NCBI GenBank assembly: GCA_002372815.1
Contig: DFIR01000023.1
Coordinates: 24,053-88,052 of the forward strand
Reading direction: 5' to 3'
DNA from: Lachnospiraceae bacterium UBA3692
GTDB lineage: Bacteria; Bacillota; Clostridia; Lachnospirales; Lachnospiraceae
DNA: 64,000 bases
Of this stretch, positions 23,832 through 32,769 are shown in pieces. The notes under the pieces were generated by a model. The model saw only the letters and a list, made by a program, of their open reading frames with translations. It had not been told where the DNA came from and did no database searches. Made by a program: the position numbers and the translations under genes. Each line of letters starts with the position of its first letter. Position 1 is the stretch's first letter.

Positions 23832-25093
23832 CAGCCGTCCTCCGTCTTTCTGAACCGGATGCCGCGGGAGACGCTCAGGACGATCCCGATCTCCGCCATC
23901 AGGAAGAAGATCGAGGAGCCTCCGTAACTGAAGAACGGAAGCGTCACGCCTGTATTGGGCATGGTATTCGTGACAACGGAAATATTCAGGACCACCTGCA
24001 CGGCGATGTGGCTGATCACGCCCACCACCAGCATGGCGCCGTACATATCCTCCGCGTTGTTCGCGATGGCCATGAAGCGCCAGATCAGCAGGATGAACAT
24101 GAACATGATGCCGATCGCGCCGAAGAGTCCCAGCTCCTCGCAGATGATCGAGAAGATCATGTCGTTCTGCGCCTCGGGCACGATCATCTTCTGCATGCTC
24201 TGCCCGAGCCCCTTGCCGAGGAAACCGCCGGAGCCGATCGCATACAGCGCCTGCACCGTCTGGTAGCTGATGTCCTCATAGGCGATCGGGTCCAGCCACG
24301 CAAGGATCCGGCGTCCGCGGAACTCCATCGTGCTGCGGTCCGCCGCGTTGACGATATAGGACACCAGAAGAAAGGCCGAGACCACGACCGCGCCGGCCAT
24401 GACGACGAATCGCTTGTAGTCCGGGCAGGCGACGAAGAGCATGCCCATCGTGATCGCGAGCACGATGATGGCGCTGCTCAGGTTATCCGTGATCTGCCAG
24501 ATCATGACCGCCATAATGGCCGACGGAATGAGCGGTTTCAGCAGTCCCGCCGTGGAGGCGAGCTCCTTGCGCCCTTCTCTCTCGATGATCGTCGCCGTCA
24601 GCATGATGACCGCCACCTTCGCGACTTCCGCAGGCTGCAGGTTCATACCGAAGATCTCCAGCCAGCGCTTCGCTCCGCCGCCTTCGTTTCCGAAGGGGAT
24701 GATCAGAAAGATCAGGCCCGCAGCGGCAAGGTACGCCGGCACCGACAGCACCCGGTACCACCGGTAAGGGATGAAGGAGACGAAGACCATCAGTCCCAGT
24801 CCCATCAGCGTGAAGATCAGCTGCTTGCGGAAATAGAAGGCCGAATCGCCGTAGTCCACGATGGCGGAATAGGAGCTCGTGGAATAGAGCATGACCAGTC
24901 CGAAGCCGAGGAGGAACAGGATGATGAACAGGAGGCTGTAGTCCCGGAACTGCGAACCGTCCGCCGGCTGGCGCCGGAGCGCGCGAAGCAGGCGTGCACG
25001 CAGCCCGCCTGTCCTTGCCTTATTCGTGTTCTCCGCTTTCTGTCCGCCGTAGGGGTCCTTCGGAAATGTCCTGATCTTACCGCTGTCCGCCAC
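23831..25093 (-). CDS. ftsW: Septal peptidoglycan polymerase FtsW (SEDS family)
   Basis: A 420-residue polytopic membrane glycosyltransferase that polymerises lipid II at the septum with its PBP partner. About ten helices are visible. SEDS hallmarks include FGMNLQPAEVAKVA, the GSGGFLGKGLGQS loop, PEAQNDMIFSIICEELG with its conserved acidic residues, and NTMPNTGVTLPFFSYGGSS near the end. The start seems to be GTG at 25091-25093. It sits between murD and ftsQ, as in many Firmicutes. Confidence 0.95.
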   Translation of the reverse strand: MADSGKIRTFPKDPYGGQKAENTNKARTGGLRARLLRALRRQPADGSQFRDYSLLFIILFLLGFGLVMLYSTSSYSAIVDYGDSAFYFRKQLIFTLMGLGLMVFVSFIPYRWYRVLSVPAYLAAAGLIFLIIPFGNEGGGAKRWLEIFGMNLQPAEVAKVAVIMLTATIIEREGRKELASTAGLLKPLIPSAIMAVMIWQITDNLSSAIIVLAITMGMLFVACPDYKRFVVMAGAVVVSAFLLVSYIVNAADRSTMEFRGRRILAWLDPIAYEDISYQTVQALYAIGSGGFLGKGLGQSMQKMIVPEAQNDMIFSIICEELGLFGAIGIMFMFILLIWRFMAIANNAEDMYGAMLVVGVISHIAVQVVLNISVVTNTMPNTGVTLPFFSYGGSSIFFLMAEIGIVLSVSRGIRFRKTEDG

Positions 25094-25120
25094 CTGTCAC
25101 CGCCTTTACATCTTGCTGTC

Positions 25121-26476
25121 TCAGAGTGCTCTCACATATTCCTTGAAGACGTCGCCTCTCTGCTCGTAGTCCCGGAACATGCCCCAGCTCGCGCAGGCGG
25201 GTGACAGAAGCACCGCGTCTCCCGGCTGTGCGGCTTCCGTGCAGTGCCGCAGGCAGTCCTCGAAGCTGTCGCAGATCGTGATGTCCGTGAAGCCGTGCGC
25301 CTGCGCACAGGCCGCGATGGCCGGCGCCGTCTTTCCGATCAGCACGAGCTCCCGCACCTTGCCGTCAAAAGCATCGATCCACTCGTCATATGTGTTGTTC
25401 TTGTCATAGCCGCCGCCGATCAGCACCGTCGGGCGGTCCATGGCCCGGATCCCCTGGATCGCGGCATCCGGATTCGTCGCCTTGGAATCATTGTAGTACC
25501 GGACGCCCGCCTTCTCCGCGACGAATTCGATCCGGTGCTCCACAGGCGGGAACGCGCGCACAGCCTCCAGGATCGTCCCGATCGGGACGCCGGCGGCCTC
25601 CGTGATGGCGATCGCCGCCATGATATTCTCGGCGTTGCAGACGCCCATCAGCTGTGTCTCCGACATGCGCAGCAGCGCGATGTCCCCCTCTTCCGTGATC
25701 TTCCGGATCTCTCCGTCCTGCAGATAGTAGCCGTTCTCCGGGCGTTCTCCGGAGGAGAACCAGATGACCCGCGGCGTGCAGAGATAGGTGCCGAAGGGAC
25801 GGAGCCAGGGATCCATATAGTTCAGGACGCAGACCTCCTCCGCGCTCTGGAAGCGGGTGATCCGCTCCTTCACGGAAGCATAGCACTGCATCGTGTAGTG
25901 CCTGTTCAGGTGGTCCGGCGTGATGTTCAGGATCGCGGAGACCTTGGGGCGGAAGGTCGTGACGTGCTCCAGCTGGAAGCTGCTGATCTCCCCGACGCTC
26001 CAGGAATCCGGCTCCGTCTGCCCGGCTTCCTTCGCGTAGGAATTGCCGATATTGCCCACTACGAAGACCTTGCTGCTGTAGGCGCGCATGATCGCGCCGA
26101 CGAGGGAGGTCGTCGTGGTCTTGCCGTTCGTACCGGTGATCGCCAGGACGCTTCCCCGGTCGCTCCGGAAGGCGAATTCCACTTCCGAGAGCACGGGGAT
26201 CCCCAGGCCTTCCAGCTGCCTGACCAGCGGCGCGTCCGCCGGCACCGACGGGCTCACGACCGCCTGTCCGATCTTCGCGAGGTCCTCCTCAGGGGGTGTG
26301 CCGATCACGATCTTCGGCCAGTCCCGGTCCTCCGGCAGGAGGCGTCCGCGGATCGCCTCCTCCTGTGCCTTCTCATTCTGTTCCAGAAGGATCGTCTCCG
26401 CCTTCTGCTGACGCAGCAGATGGACGGCACCGATCCCGCTTCTTCCCGCTCCGACTACCAGTGTGCATGTTCGCAT
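25121..26476 (-). CDS. murD: UDP-N-acetylmuramoyl-L-alanine:D-glutamate ligase
   Basis: The Mur ligase that adds D-glutamate to UDP-MurNAc-L-Ala in the cytosol. The 451-residue product starts with a nucleotide-binding VVGAGRSGIGA, has the ATP loop AITGTNGKTTTT at about residue 111, the LNITPDHLNRH motif and the C-terminal NDSKATNPDAAIQ and LIGGGYDKNN segments. It is 61 bases downstream of mraY, in the same direction. Confidence 0.96.
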   Translation of the reverse strand: MRTCTLVVGAGRSGIGAVHLLRQQKAETILLEQNEKAQEEAIRGRLLPEDRDWPKIVIGTPPEEDLAKIGQAVVSPSVPADAPLVRQLEGLGIPVLSEVEFAFRSDRGSVLAITGTNGKTTTTSLVGAIMRAYSSKVFVVGNIGNSYAKEAGQTEPDSWSVGEISSFQLEHVTTFRPKVSAILNITPDHLNRHYTMQCYASVKERITRFQSAEEVCVLNYMDPWLRPFGTYLCTPRVIWFSSGERPENGYYLQDGEIRKITEEGDIALLRMSETQLMGVCNAENIMAAIAITEAAGVPIGTILEAVRAFPPVEHRIEFVAEKAGVRYYNDSKATNPDAAIQGIRAMDRPTVLIGGGYDKNNTYDEWIDAFDGKVRELVLIGKTAPAIAACAQAHGFTDITICDSFEDCLRHCTEAAQPGDAVLLSPACASWGMFRDYEQRGDVFKEYVRAL

Positions 26477-26537
26477 ATTGTTTACGCTTTCCTGTTAAAT
26501 GAATTGTTCCAGTTCCGACCGGCGGCAGTGCTCACCT

Positions 26538-27509
26538 TCACCAGACGCCGGGAATCATCAGCAGTCCGAGAACGGCCGTCACCGCCGTGAAGACCGCCAC
26601 GACCTTCGTCTCCGACCAGCCGCCGAGCTCGAAATGGTGATGGATCGGCGCCATCCGGAAGATCCGCTTGCCGTGGGTCATCTTGAAGTACCCCACCTGC
26701 AGGATCACGGAGATCACCTCGATCATATAGATGAAGCCCACGACCGGGATCCAGAGGGGCATCTGCAGCATGTAAGCCGTCCCGGCGATGAATCCTCCCA
26801 GTGCCAGGGAGCCGGTGTCCCCCATGAACACTTTCGCCGGATGATGGTTGTAGATCAGAAATCCGAGCAGCGCGCCGATCATGACCGCGCAGGCGATCGC
26901 CACGCCCGTCTGATGGAGGATCAGGGCCGCCGCCATGAAGAAGGCTGCCGCCGCAATGGTGACGCTCGTCGCGAGCGCGTCCACCCCGTCCGTGAAGTTC
27001 GTCCCGTTCACCGTCGCGACGGTGACGAAGATCATCGCCGGCACGTTCATGATGCCCAGATCGATGAAGAATCCCTTCAGGAACGGCACCTTCATCGACA
27101 GCGGGATCGCGTGGACCCGCCGCATGTACAGCACGAAGAGGATCGAGAAGAGCACCTGCAGCGCAAATTTCTGGGCCGGGCTCAGGCCGTCCGACTGGTG
27201 TCTTGTGACCTTCAGATAGTCGTCCAGAAAGCCCACAACGCCGAATCCGGCGGTCAGGATCATGACCGGCACGACCTCCCCGTGGCGCGGCGCGAGCAGC
27301 AGTCCCGTCACAAGAAACGCGAAAATAAACATCAGCCCGCCCATATTGGGCGTACCCGTCTTCGCCTTATGGCTCTCCGGGCCTTCCTCCCGCTCGGTCT
27401 GCTGCGCTTTCAGGTTCCTGAGCAGCGGGATCAGAAATTTCCCCGCCGCAGCGCTGATCGCGAAAGCCGCCGCGGCGGCGAGTATGAATTCCAGTATATT
27501 TCCTCTCAT
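26538..27509 (-). CDS. mraY: Phospho-N-acetylmuramoyl-pentapeptide transferase
   Basis: MraY transfers phospho-MurNAc-pentapeptide to undecaprenyl phosphate, making lipid I. The 323-residue, ten-helix protein shows SHKAKTGTPNMGG, FLDDYLKV with the conserved Asp pair, NFTDGVDALA, VFMGDTGSLALGG and the C-terminal PIHHHFELGGWSE. The ATG at 27507-27509 overlaps the PBP stop by one base (TGATG) behind CAGGAGG. Confidence 0.97.
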   Translation of the reverse strand: MRGNILEFILAAAAAFAISAAAGKFLIPLLRNLKAQQTEREEGPESHKAKTGTPNMGGLMFIFAFLVTGLLLAPRHGEVVPVMILTAGFGVVGFLDDYLKVTRHQSDGLSPAQKFALQVLFSILFVLYMRRVHAIPLSMKVPFLKGFFIDLGIMNVPAMIFVTVATVNGTNFTDGVDALATSVTIAAAAFFMAAALILHQTGVAIACAVMIGALLGFLIYNHHPAKVFMGDTGSLALGGFIAGTAYMLQMPLWIPVVGFIYMIEVISVILQVGYFKMTHGKRIFRMAPIHHHFELGGWSETKVVAVFTAVTAVLGLLMIPGVW

Positions 27510-29515
27510 CAATCCTCCTGATAGGTGATCTCGAGTCCCTTCTGCTCCAGGACCTCCCGCTCCTCTTCGGTGACGGGCTGGTCCATATAGATATTCATGT
27601 ACGGAAGCACTTCCTGCATGATCTCCCGGACGATATTGCACGGCAGCGAGTGATTGCCCTGCCGCTTCTGGTTGGCGCGGTTGATCACGACATAGACCGC
27701 CACCTGCGGATCATCCACCGGCGCAAATCCGTAGAAAGATACGACGTATTCCTCATTGCCGCGGGGCAGCGTCTCCGCCGTGCCCGTCTTGCCGCCGATC
27801 GAGTACCCGTAAGGGCGCGCCGTGCCGCCTGTGCCGAGGCCGGTCATGACGACCATCTCGCAGTACTCCCGCATCTTGGCGCTCGTGGCTTCCGAGATGG
27901 TCCGCTTGATCACCTTCGGCTCCACTTTCTTCACAACTGCGCCGTCTGCGCTGTAGATCCGGTCCACGACATGCGGCTGGTAATAGTAGCCGCCGTTGAT
28001 CAGCGAGCTGAGTCCCGCCGCCATCTGGATCATGGTGACATTGTAGTTCTGGCCGAACGAATTCGTCGCCAGGTCGACCCGGCTCATCGTCTCCTCCGGG
28101 ATGAGCAGGCTGTCCGTTCTCGCCTCTCCGGCCAGATCGATCCCGGTCTTCAGGCCGATATTGAAGGTGCTGCGGAAGTCGCAGTAAGTCTCCTTGCCGA
28201 TCTCCTCCACGATATTCATCAGGTAGACGTTGCAGGACCTTTCCACCGCATGCGCCAGATCCAGAAATCTGTGCGTGTTGTGGCAGGCGATCCGCACTCC
28301 GTCCACTTCCTTGAAGCCGGGGCAGTAGAACTCCTCGTCCTCCGAGATCTTCCCGGACTCGAGCCCCGCCGCCACCGTGTACAGCTTGCCGGTGGAACCC
28401 GGCTCATAGGGCACGCTGATGCAGTAGTTGGTCCACAGCGCGTTCAGGTAGCGGGCCTTCTCCTGGTCGTCCATCGCGTCGATGTCCTTCTGCGTCAGCA
28501 CCTTCTTCGTCGGCTGGTCCGTGTCGTCCAGGACCGGCGATCCGACCAGAATGTCCGTATTGTAAGGGTCGTTCAGGTTGAAGAAGGGATACCCGGCCAT
28601 CGCCTTGATGCTGCCGGTATTGACATCCATCACGATGCAGCCGACATCGTAGGCGCCGTTTCCGCCTTTCCGCACGGCATTGGCGTATCGATCATTGTAC
28701 GCTTTCAGGTGCTTCTGCACAATACTCTGGATGTTCGCGTCCAGTGTCAGCTGCAGCGTACAGCCGTCCTTAGCGTCGTGGGTCGTCCAGTCGATGTTCA
28801 GGGACTCGTCCAGATAGCCGTACTGGCGCCCCTGCACGCCGTTGAGGATATCGTTATAGTACTGCTCCAGGCCGGTCATGCCCACATTGTTGGTGTTGGC
28901 GAAGCCGATGACATCGCAGGCGAGCTCGTTCTGCGGATACGTGCGGGTGTAGCCGGGTTCGAACCAGATCCCGCGCACATTGCTGAAATAGCGTTCCTCC
29001 TGGGGCACTTTCCGGTCGTTCTCGTCGCGGATGCCCTCCTCGATGCGCTCCAGATACTCCTTGCGCTTCTGGTAGGTCAGGTTCTTCATCGCGATGTAGT
29101 AGCGGGAGGCCGGCTGTTCGCGGATATACCGCTCCATCGCGTCGCGGTCGATGCCCAGGCGCTGCAGTTCGTTCAGCGTGGGCTCCAGGTAGGCCTCGTC
29201 GTCGAGGACCTGATAGGCGTCGACGATCACATTGTAGACCAGCACGCTGTCCGCAAGGACCGTGCCCTTCGCGTCCAGGATCTGTCCCCGCTTGAAGGGG
29301 ATCGTGACGTTGTCGTAGGCCTGCTGGGACAGGACCTTCATGGAGTAGGCCTGGCCCTGGTCGCGGTTGATCATGATCAGCCGTGCCCCCAAACCCACAA
29401 AAGCCAGCAGTACCAGTAAGAACAGTACTACCAGCTTTCTCTGCATGCTGATGGTAAAACGTTTGACAGCGGTGCGTCTGCGCCGCTGTCCGCTCTCTCT
29501 CTCACGATTGCCCAA
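27509..29515 (-). CDS. Class B penicillin-binding protein (FtsI/SpoVD type)
   Basis: A 668-residue septal transpeptidase: basic tail, one membrane helix at about 27-47, a dimerisation/pedestal domain (RGQILDAKGTVLADS), then the transpeptidase domain with the three catalytic motifs: STGK in PYEPGSTGKLYT, SCN in ERSCNVYL, and KTG in IGGKTGTAE. STGK has Gly at the third position where STFK is commoner. There is no C-terminal PASTA domain, so it is nearer FtsI/Pbp2B than SpoVD. It appears to start at TTG (29513-29515), three bases after the ftsL stop; the next in-frame ATG is at residue 24. Confidence 0.93.
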   Translation of the reverse strand: MGNRERESGQRRRRTAVKRFTISMQRKLVVLFLLVLLAFVGLGARLIMINRDQGQAYSMKVLSQQAYDNVTIPFKRGQILDAKGTVLADSVLVYNVIVDAYQVLDDEAYLEPTLNELQRLGIDRDAMERYIREQPASRYYIAMKNLTYQKRKEYLERIEEGIRDENDRKVPQEERYFSNVRGIWFEPGYTRTYPQNELACDVIGFANTNNVGMTGLEQYYNDILNGVQGRQYGYLDESLNIDWTTHDAKDGCTLQLTLDANIQSIVQKHLKAYNDRYANAVRKGGNGAYDVGCIVMDVNTGSIKAMAGYPFFNLNDPYNTDILVGSPVLDDTDQPTKKVLTQKDIDAMDDQEKARYLNALWTNYCISVPYEPGSTGKLYTVAAGLESGKISEDEEFYCPGFKEVDGVRIACHNTHRFLDLAHAVERSCNVYLMNIVEEIGKETYCDFRSTFNIGLKTGIDLAGEARTDSLLIPEETMSRVDLATNSFGQNYNVTMIQMAAGLSSLINGGYYYQPHVVDRIYSADGAVVKKVEPKVIKRTISEATSAKMREYCEMVVMTGLGTGGTARPYGYSIGGKTGTAETLPRGNEEYVVSFYGFAPVDDPQVAVYVVINRANQKRQGNHSLPCNIVREIMQEVLPYMNIYMDQPVTEEEREVLEQKGLEITYQED

Positions 29516-29518
29516 AAC

Positions 29519-30037
29519 TCAATCTCCCGCTTCCGCGATCTGATGCACCGTCTCTTCCTGTGAATTGGAATAGGTGACGACCTGGTCCCTCGAGGCGTAG
29601 GTCATCCCCAGCTCGTTGATCGCCTTCTCTCTGATCGCTTCCAGATCCAGGTTGTTCACGATCATCTTGTAGGTCTCGTCGTTGTCATCCCGCAGTTCCT
29701 TCAGTTCTGTCTCCAGGGCGACGATCTCGTTGGTCGTCGTCGTGATATCGCTGCGGAGCTTGATATACATGACCAGCATGGAGGCCATCAGGATCAGCAT
29801 CCCCAGGAAGTACATGACCAGCTTCGGGCTCATGTGCTTGAAGTGCTCCCGGTTGCGGCGCACGGCGATCCTCGTCTCCGCGGGCACCATGCTGTCCGGA
29901 AGGACAGTCTCCTCCCAGAAATCCTCCGCGGCGCTCCCGTGTACGTACGGCTGCTGCGGGGCGGCTGTCCCTGCGGACGCCCTCCGCCTCCTGCGCGCTT
30001 CGCTCTGTGCACCTGCTGTCCGTGCTGCTCTGATCAT
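29519..30037 (-). CDS. ftsL: FtsL-like septum formation protein
   Basis: A 172-residue bitopic protein: an unusually long basic N-terminal region (about 75 residues, Arg/Ala-rich), one membrane helix near 77-97 (MYFLGMLILMASMLVMYI), then a coiled coil (TTTNEIVALETELKELRDDND) and a short tail. Position between rsmH and the PBP gene and this topology identify it as FtsL, a small divisome scaffold that binds FtsQ/DivIC. Sequence conservation in this family is low, so the call rests on topology and context. Confidence 0.85.
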   Translation of the reverse strand: MIRAARTAGAQSEARRRRRASAGTAAPQQPYVHGSAAEDFWEETVLPDSMVPAETRIAVRRNREHFKHMSPKLVMYFLGMLILMASMLVMYIKLRSDITTTTNEIVALETELKELRDDNDETYKMIVNNLDLEAIREKAINELGMTYASRDQVVTYSNSQEETVHQIAEAGD

Positions 30038-30080
30038 GCTGTTCCTTCCTTATATATGTCTGTCCGCAAAGATCCGGCAC

Positions 30081-31049
30081 TCACCGGCCGTCAGCCGGTG
30101 CCGCGGAGGTCTCTCCGTTTCTTTCAAATACACGCAGCTTCGCGCTGGCGGATCTCCGGTTCTCTTCCAGCTCCCTTGCCGACGGCAGGATCGCCTTCCT
30201 GGTAATGACACGTCCGAGAGATCTCCTGCCGCATACGCAGACCGGAAACTCCGGAGGGCAGATGCAGGGATTCTCGAGTGTCCGGAAAGCGTTCTTGACG
30301 ATCCGGTCCTCCAGCGAATGGAACGTGATGATGCACAGGCGTCCGCCCGGCGCCAGACAGCGCGCCATTCTGTCGATGGAGCCTTCCAGCACATCCAGTT
30401 CCCGGTTGCACGCGATCCGGATCGCCTGAAAGGTCCGCTTGCAAGGGTTGCCGCCCTTCCTGCGCATCTTTGCGGGGATCGCCGCGTGAATGATATCGGA
30501 GAGCTGCATCGTCGTCTCTAACGGGGCGCTCTCCCTGGCGCGGACGATCCCGTCCGCGATCCTCGCGGCACATTTCTCCTCTCCGTAATCCCTTAAGATC
30601 CGGATCAGTTCCTCCCGCGGCCACTCGTTCACGATCTCCTTCGCGCTGAGAGGGTTGTCCCTGTCCATGCGCATGTCCAGAGGCGCATCCGTATGATAGG
30701 AGAACCCCCGCTCCGGGTTGTCCAGCTGGTAGGAGGACACCCCGAGATCCAGCAGGATCCCGTCCACCGCCGGGATGCCCAGCTCCCCGAGCACTTCCGG
30801 CATCTCCTCGTAATTGGCCCGCACGATCGTCACTGTGTCCCCGAAAGGACGGAGCCGCTCCGTCGCCGCAGCGATGGCATCGGCATCCTGGTCGATCCCG
30901 ATCAGTCTGCCGCCCTCCGTCAGCTGCTGCGCGATGAGGGAGGAATGTCCTCCGCCGCCCAGCGTGCCGTCCGCGTAGATGCCGTCCGGCCGGATATGCA
31001 GGTTCTCAATGACCTCGTCCGCGAGGACGGAGGTGTGCGCGAATTCCAA
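30081..31049 (-). CDS. rsmH: 16S rRNA m4C1402 methyltransferase
   Basis: RsmH (MraW) methylates N4 of C1402 in the decoding centre. The 322-residue product has the SAM-binding [32 protein letters not shown], the [15 protein letters not shown] segment and [13 protein letters not shown]. It seems to begin with TTG (31047-31049) behind GGAG, two bases after the mraZ stop, as expected for the second gene of a dcw cluster. Confidence 0.96.
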   Translation of the reverse strand: MEFAHTSVLADEVIENLHIRPDGIYADGTLGGGGHSSLIAQQLTEGGRLIGIDQDADAIAAATERLRPFGDTVTIVRANYEEMPEVLGELGIPAVDGILLDLGVSSYQLDNPERGFSYHTDAPLDMRMDRDNPLSAKEIVNEWPREELIRILRDYGEEKCAARIADGIVRARESAPLETTMQLSDIIHAAIPAKMRRKGGNPCKRTFQAIRIACNRELDVLEGSIDRMARCLAPGGRLCIITFHSLEDRIVKNAFRTLENPCICPPEFPVCVCGRRSLGRVITRKAILPSARELEENRRSASAKLRVFERNGETSAAPADGR

Positions 31050-31051
31050 TA

Positions 31052-31483
31052 TCAGATCTCCAATCCGTTGTCGAACATCTCCCGCAGGATCCCGTCGAGC
31101 TCCTCGGAGGACATATCGTCCTGCCAGTTCTCGCGGCCCCAGATCTCGATCCTGCTGCCCATTCCCACAGTTACGACGTCTTTGACGATGCCCGCTGCTT
31201 CACGGAGCCTGGCGGGAAGCACGATCCGGCCCTGCTTATCCGGCTCCGCCTCGCAGGCCCAGGCCATGAAATAGCGGCGGACCTTTCTGTAGCGGGCCTC
31301 ATTCTGCGGCAGCTGCTCCAGCTTCTCCACAAAGGCGTTCCAGGTCTCCCACCGGTACAGGCACAGACACTTGTCGAAGCCGCGCGTCAGCACGCAGCTC
31401 TCCCCAAGCGCCTCTCTGAATTTGGATGGAATGATCAGCCGCCCTTTCGTGTCCAGCGAGTGATCATATTCGCCCAGAAACAT
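31052..31483 (-). CDS. mraZ: Transcriptional regulator MraZ
   Basis: A 143-residue, AbrB-like DNA-binding protein that controls its own dcw operon. Two similar halves each carry the family pattern, [14 protein letters not shown] and [14 protein letters not shown]. The ATG at 31481-31483 (MFLGEYDH) gives the usual family start and has GGAGGG eight bases upstream; a GTG two codons earlier is less likely. Directly upstream lie three 10-bp repeats matching a known MraZ box, so negative autoregulation is expected. Confidence 0.96.
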   Translation of the reverse strand: MFLGEYDHSLDTKGRLIIPSKFREALGESCVLTRGFDKCLCLYRWETWNAFVEKLEQLPQNEARYRKVRRYFMAWACEAEPDKQGRIVLPARLREAAGIVKDVVTVGMGSRIEIWGRENWQDDMSSEELDGILREMFDNGLEI

Positions 31484-31512
31484 CTCCACTTCCCTCCACT
31501 TTGCTCCACTTT
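31483..31512 (-). promoter_or_regulatory. MraZ box: three 10-bp direct repeats
   Basis: On the minus strand AAAGTGGAGC, AAAGTGGAGG and GAAGTGGAGA follow one another without gaps, 31512 down to 31483, just downstream of the -10 box and up to the start codon. Tandem AAAGTG-type repeats at about 10-bp spacing are the described binding sites of MraZ in mycoplasmas, with related TGGG repeats in E. coli. Confidence 0.8.
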
Positions 31513-31519
31513 ATGGTCT

Positions 31520-31548
31520 ATCTTACCAATTTCAGAGCAAAATGGCAA
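31520..31548 (-). promoter_or_regulatory. Promoter of the dcw cluster
   Basis: TTGCCA (31543-31548, minus strand), 17 bases, TAAGAT (31520-31525). The predicted transcript starts within the MraZ box, so bound MraZ would block initiation. Confidence 0.75.
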
Positions 31549-31562
31549 CGGGAATGTATGTT

Positions 31563-32456
31563 CTACAGCTGTTTCTGTTTTCGTTTCTTATAGGCCGCGG
31601 ACGCGATCAGCCAGATCACAAGGCTTCCGGCTGCCATGGCGAGCCCCACGACCATCGAGACCGGGATCTTCGTCCCGGAGATGTACAGCTGGTCCGTGCG
31701 GATCGCCTCGATCCAGGCGCGGCCGAGCCCGTAACCGCCGAAATACAGGAGTCCCATCTCCCCGTCGAAGCGCTTCTTCCGCAGAAGCAGCAGCATGAGG
31801 ATCAGCAGTCCCAGGTTCCAGAGCCCCTCGTAGAGGAAGGTCGGGTGGACCTGGATGTAGTTGGTCGTCTCGCTCATATGTGCCGCGATCAGCGGCGAGA
31901 TATCCCGCTCCCGCACCATGGAGACGGGGATCCGCATGGCCAGGAGGCTGTCCGTATATTCCCCGAAGACCTCCCGGTTGAAGAAATTGCCCCATCTTCC
32001 GATGATCTGTCCCAGCACCAGGCCGTATACACAGTCATCCACGATCAGAAAGAAGTTCTTCCCCTTCACCTTGCAGAAGATCAGGAGGGACAGGACCACG
32101 GCGATCACGCCGCCGTAGATGGCGAGGCCGCCCCCGCGCAGATTCAGGATCTCCAGCGGGTTGTCCTTGTAATAATCCCACATGAAAGCGACATAATAGG
32201 CGCGCGCGCCGACGATCGACATGATGATGATGAGCAGGGCCGCGTCCCAGATATCGTCCGGATCCTGACCGGTCTTCTTCGCGATGTGCGCCGCCATCAG
32301 GATCCCGATCATCATGGCCGACGCCACCACGATCCCGTAGATGGCGATCCCGAAGTCCCCGATATAGATCGTCTTGGGGACGTTCCGCAGGTAGATGCCC
32401 AGGTGCGGAAATGCGATGTCCATCTGTTCCATCATATCCGGCATATTTTGTGACAA
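31563..32456 (-). CDS. lgt: Prolipoprotein diacylglyceryl transferase
   Basis: Lgt attaches diacylglycerol to the lipobox cysteine of lipoproteins in the membrane. The 297-residue protein has about seven helices, the GARAYYVAF and RGGGLAIYGG segments, the signature GRWGNFFNREVFG near residue 145, and HPTFLYEGLWN. The start is uncertain: TTG at 32454-32456 lies 4-5 bases after AGGAG, and the first ATG (32442-32444) about 15 bases after it. It precedes mraZ on the same strand. At least two lipoproteins in this window would be its substrates. Confidence 0.94.
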   Translation of the reverse strand: MSQNMPDMMEQMDIAFPHLGIYLRNVPKTIYIGDFGIAIYGIVVASAMMIGILMAAHIAKKTGQDPDDIWDAALLIIIMSIVGARAYYVAFMWDYYKDNPLEILNLRGGGLAIYGGVIAVVLSLLIFCKVKGKNFFLIVDDCVYGLVLGQIIGRWGNFFNREVFGEYTDSLLAMRIPVSMVRERDISPLIAAHMSETTNYIQVHPTFLYEGLWNLGLLILMLLLLRKKRFDGEMGLLYFGGYGLGRAWIEAIRTDQLYISGTKIPVSMVVGLAMAAGSLVIWLIASAAYKKRKQKQL

Positions 32457-32769
32457 AAACTCCTTTCAAAACACTATATCTTGTAATATATTAGCATAAA
32501 CATTCCAGATTTTGGGCGGCGGTCCGGAATAAAAAGTTCACAAAAAAACACCTCCGTCCCAGCCGTATTTTGTACGGCCGGAGGAGGTGTTTTTACACTT
32601 TTTTAATTGACAAAGTCCAGATATTGTGGTTTATCGCGGATCCGCAACAACAGATGGTATCGTCTGAATAGTCAGACTACATATTGCGGTCCGCCGCTTT
32701 TCGCACACAACAGTATCGGAAAGGCGTTCGTTGTCCCGCAGCAGGCCTCTGACGGGGTGCCGATCTTAT
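32457..32769. other. Intergenic region between ychF and lgt
   Basis: 313 bases without a gene. It contains the ychF terminator (32545-32594) and AT-rich sequence that could hold the lgt promoter (TTTATG, 16 bases, TATAGT on the minus strand near 32470-32500). A short dyad TCTGA-ATAG-TCAGA lies near 32667. I see no further structure or coding. Confidence 0.6.
32545..32594 (-). terminator. Terminator downstream of ychF, likely bidirectional
   Basis: Outer arms AAAACACCTCC and GGAGGTGTTTT and an inner stem GCCGTA/TACGGC around TTTTG; T-rich on both sides. It lies about 175 bases past the ychF stop. Confidence 0.7.

Noticed and set aside
27510..27641. A longer MraY N-terminus
   Set aside because: The extra codons overlap the PBP gene in another frame; the ATG at 27507-27509 with CAGGAGG gives the normal MraY start.
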